Source: Diabrotica undecimpunctata
Lineage: Eukaryota > Arthropoda > Insecta > Coleoptera > Chrysomelidae
Direction: 5' to 3'
Assembly: GCF_040954645.1 (NCBI RefSeq)
Contig: NC_092806.1
Span: forward strand, 81,113,943-81,177,942
DNA length: 64,000 nucleotides
Part shown: piece by piece, positions 63,305-64,000 of the stretch
Layout of the letters: each line of letters begins with the position of its first letter
Numbering within the stretch: the stretch's first letter is position 1
Position numbers and translations under genes: made by a program
The notes under the pieces: generated by a model
The model's input: only the letters and a program-made list of their open reading frames with translations
Database searches by the model: none
Told to the model about the DNA's origin: nothing

Positions 63305-63895
63305 TGGACATGCAATTAAAAACGAAAAGGAAAATCACACTCTAGAAAATCACACTCTAGAAATTGTGTCCTTCTAAAAGGACACAATTGTCATGGGCTT
63401 TTGGTAAGTAGAGCTCCATTTCAAAAGACAGAAAAATCCCAATACACTTAAAACGAAAAACCTATGACACTTGTATACTACCAGTTACAACTTATGGATT
63501 GGAAACTATGGCAATAACAAGAAAAATGGCAGAACATTTAAGAGTAACTAAACGTGCGCCATGGAGAGAGCCATGTTAAATATAAGCCTTAGAGACAAAA
63601 TTCCTAATACCGAAATACGTCAAAGAACTAAAGTAACCGACATCATGGAAAAAATAGCGACATTGAGATGGCAATGGGTACCACATGTAGCAAGACAAGA
63701 CACCAACAGATGGTCTCATAAAGTGACATTCTGGAGACCTCGAAAAACAAAAAGAGGTGTGGGAAGACCCAAACAGAGATGGATGGACGATATAACAGCT
63801 GTAGCTGGAAAGTAGTGGATGAGAATTGCAAAAGATAGAAAAGCGTGGAAGCAATTGGAGGAGGCCTATATCCAACAATGGATAAATAAAGGCTG
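63100..63895 (+). pseudogene. RTE-like LINE, RT C-terminal part, split by (TA)n
   Basis: Before the microsatellite the frame reads NLDKTKILSNS, then NINIEKVEQY. After it come LGHAIKNEKEN, PVTTYGLETMAIT, AMLNISLRDKIPNTEIRQRT, and GRPKQRWMDDITAVAGK, then EEAYIQQW at the end. This is the standard C-terminal region of RTE/BovB-like proteins in animals. The (TA)n tract (63224-63302) lies where the family has a Tyr-x-Tyr-Leu-Gly segment, so it grew from TATAT-like codons inside the gene. The two sides are now in different frames. A stop at 63813 and breaks near 63370 also disrupt it. Confidence 0.82.
63224..63302. repeat. (TA)n microsatellite inside a LINE reading frame
   Basis: About 79 bp of TA with LINE coding sequence on both sides and no foreign junction. 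Confidence 0.95.
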
Positions 63896-63901
63896 ATGAA
63901 G

Positions 63902-63903
<2 letters not shown>

Positions 63904-63967
<64 letters not shown>
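63904..63967. repeat. (TA)n microsatellite
   Basis: About 64 bp of TA between the LINE tail and the LTR start at 63968. Confidence 0.95.
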
Positions 63968-63971
<4 letters not shown>

Positions 63972-64000
63972 ATATGTAAAATCGAGAAAAATATTGGGTT
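63968..64000 (+). repeat. Start of a second family-3 LTR, cut by the window end
   Basis: TGTTATATGTAAAATCGAGA matches the 5' end of the element 4 LTR on its own strand with a 3-base gap. It is again placed directly after (TA)n, in the opposite orientation to element 4. Confidence 0.85.

Overview
This window is AT-rich nuclear DNA from an animal, most likely an insect. The evidence is the combination of Tc1/mariner elements, Jockey- and RTE-like LINEs, a Penelope-like element with a GIY-YIG domain, and Ty3/gypsy elements primed by a tRNA-Lys-type site. A beetle is my guess, but nothing here fixes the order. I see no convincing single-copy host gene, rRNA or functional tRNA. The window is a graveyard and workshop of mobile DNA, held together by about 20 long (TA)n tracts.

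Layout. 1-2635: 3' end of a Ty3/gypsy element (family 1). 2736-9726: a near-complete but frameshifted Ty3/gypsy element (family 2), followed by a 2.06 kb copy of its own left flank plus LTR (9727-11785). 12.9-24.2 kb: decayed LINE fragments, a broken gene of an uncharacterised insect family (18.2-18.9 kb), and a 1.36 kb fold-back element inside a Jockey-like LINE. 25.4-27.0 kb: a Tc1 element. 27.07-29.05 kb: a compact, apparently intact MULE with a FLYWCH finger and an 8-9 bp target duplication. 30.9-37.3 kb: a tandem array of five LTRs that has swallowed a piece of host flank. 37.3-43.4 kb: an internally deleted family-1 element. 43.5-46.8 kb: mostly unassigned, with a tRNA-like SINE head and a mariner fragment. 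46.93-52.67 kb (minus): a young Ty3/gypsy element (family 3) whose RT, RNase H and integrase are deleted. 52.75-54.36 kb: a second Tc1. 54.65-56.86 kb: a spliced DDE-transposase gene, broken, with a second fold-back element in its intron. 58.2-63.1 kb: Penelope-like copies in tandem. 63.1-63.9 kb: an RTE-like LINE tail. 63,968 to the end: the start of another family-3 LTR.

How the parts relate. Every intact outer LTR end abuts a (TA)n tract, as do the Tc1 ends and some Penelope ends, so these tracts act as landing sites or grow from target duplications. Two of the three Ty3/gypsy families present have lost RT and integrase and would depend on relatives. Families 2 and 3 have unrelated LTRs but share a 409 bp block of gag at about 99% identity, which points to recent recombination between families. 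The fold-back elements and the Penelope-like repeats share a stem-loop followed by GAAACGTC, and both fold-back copies have 12 bp target duplications. I infer that they are non-autonomous Penelope-like insertions rather than DNA transposons.
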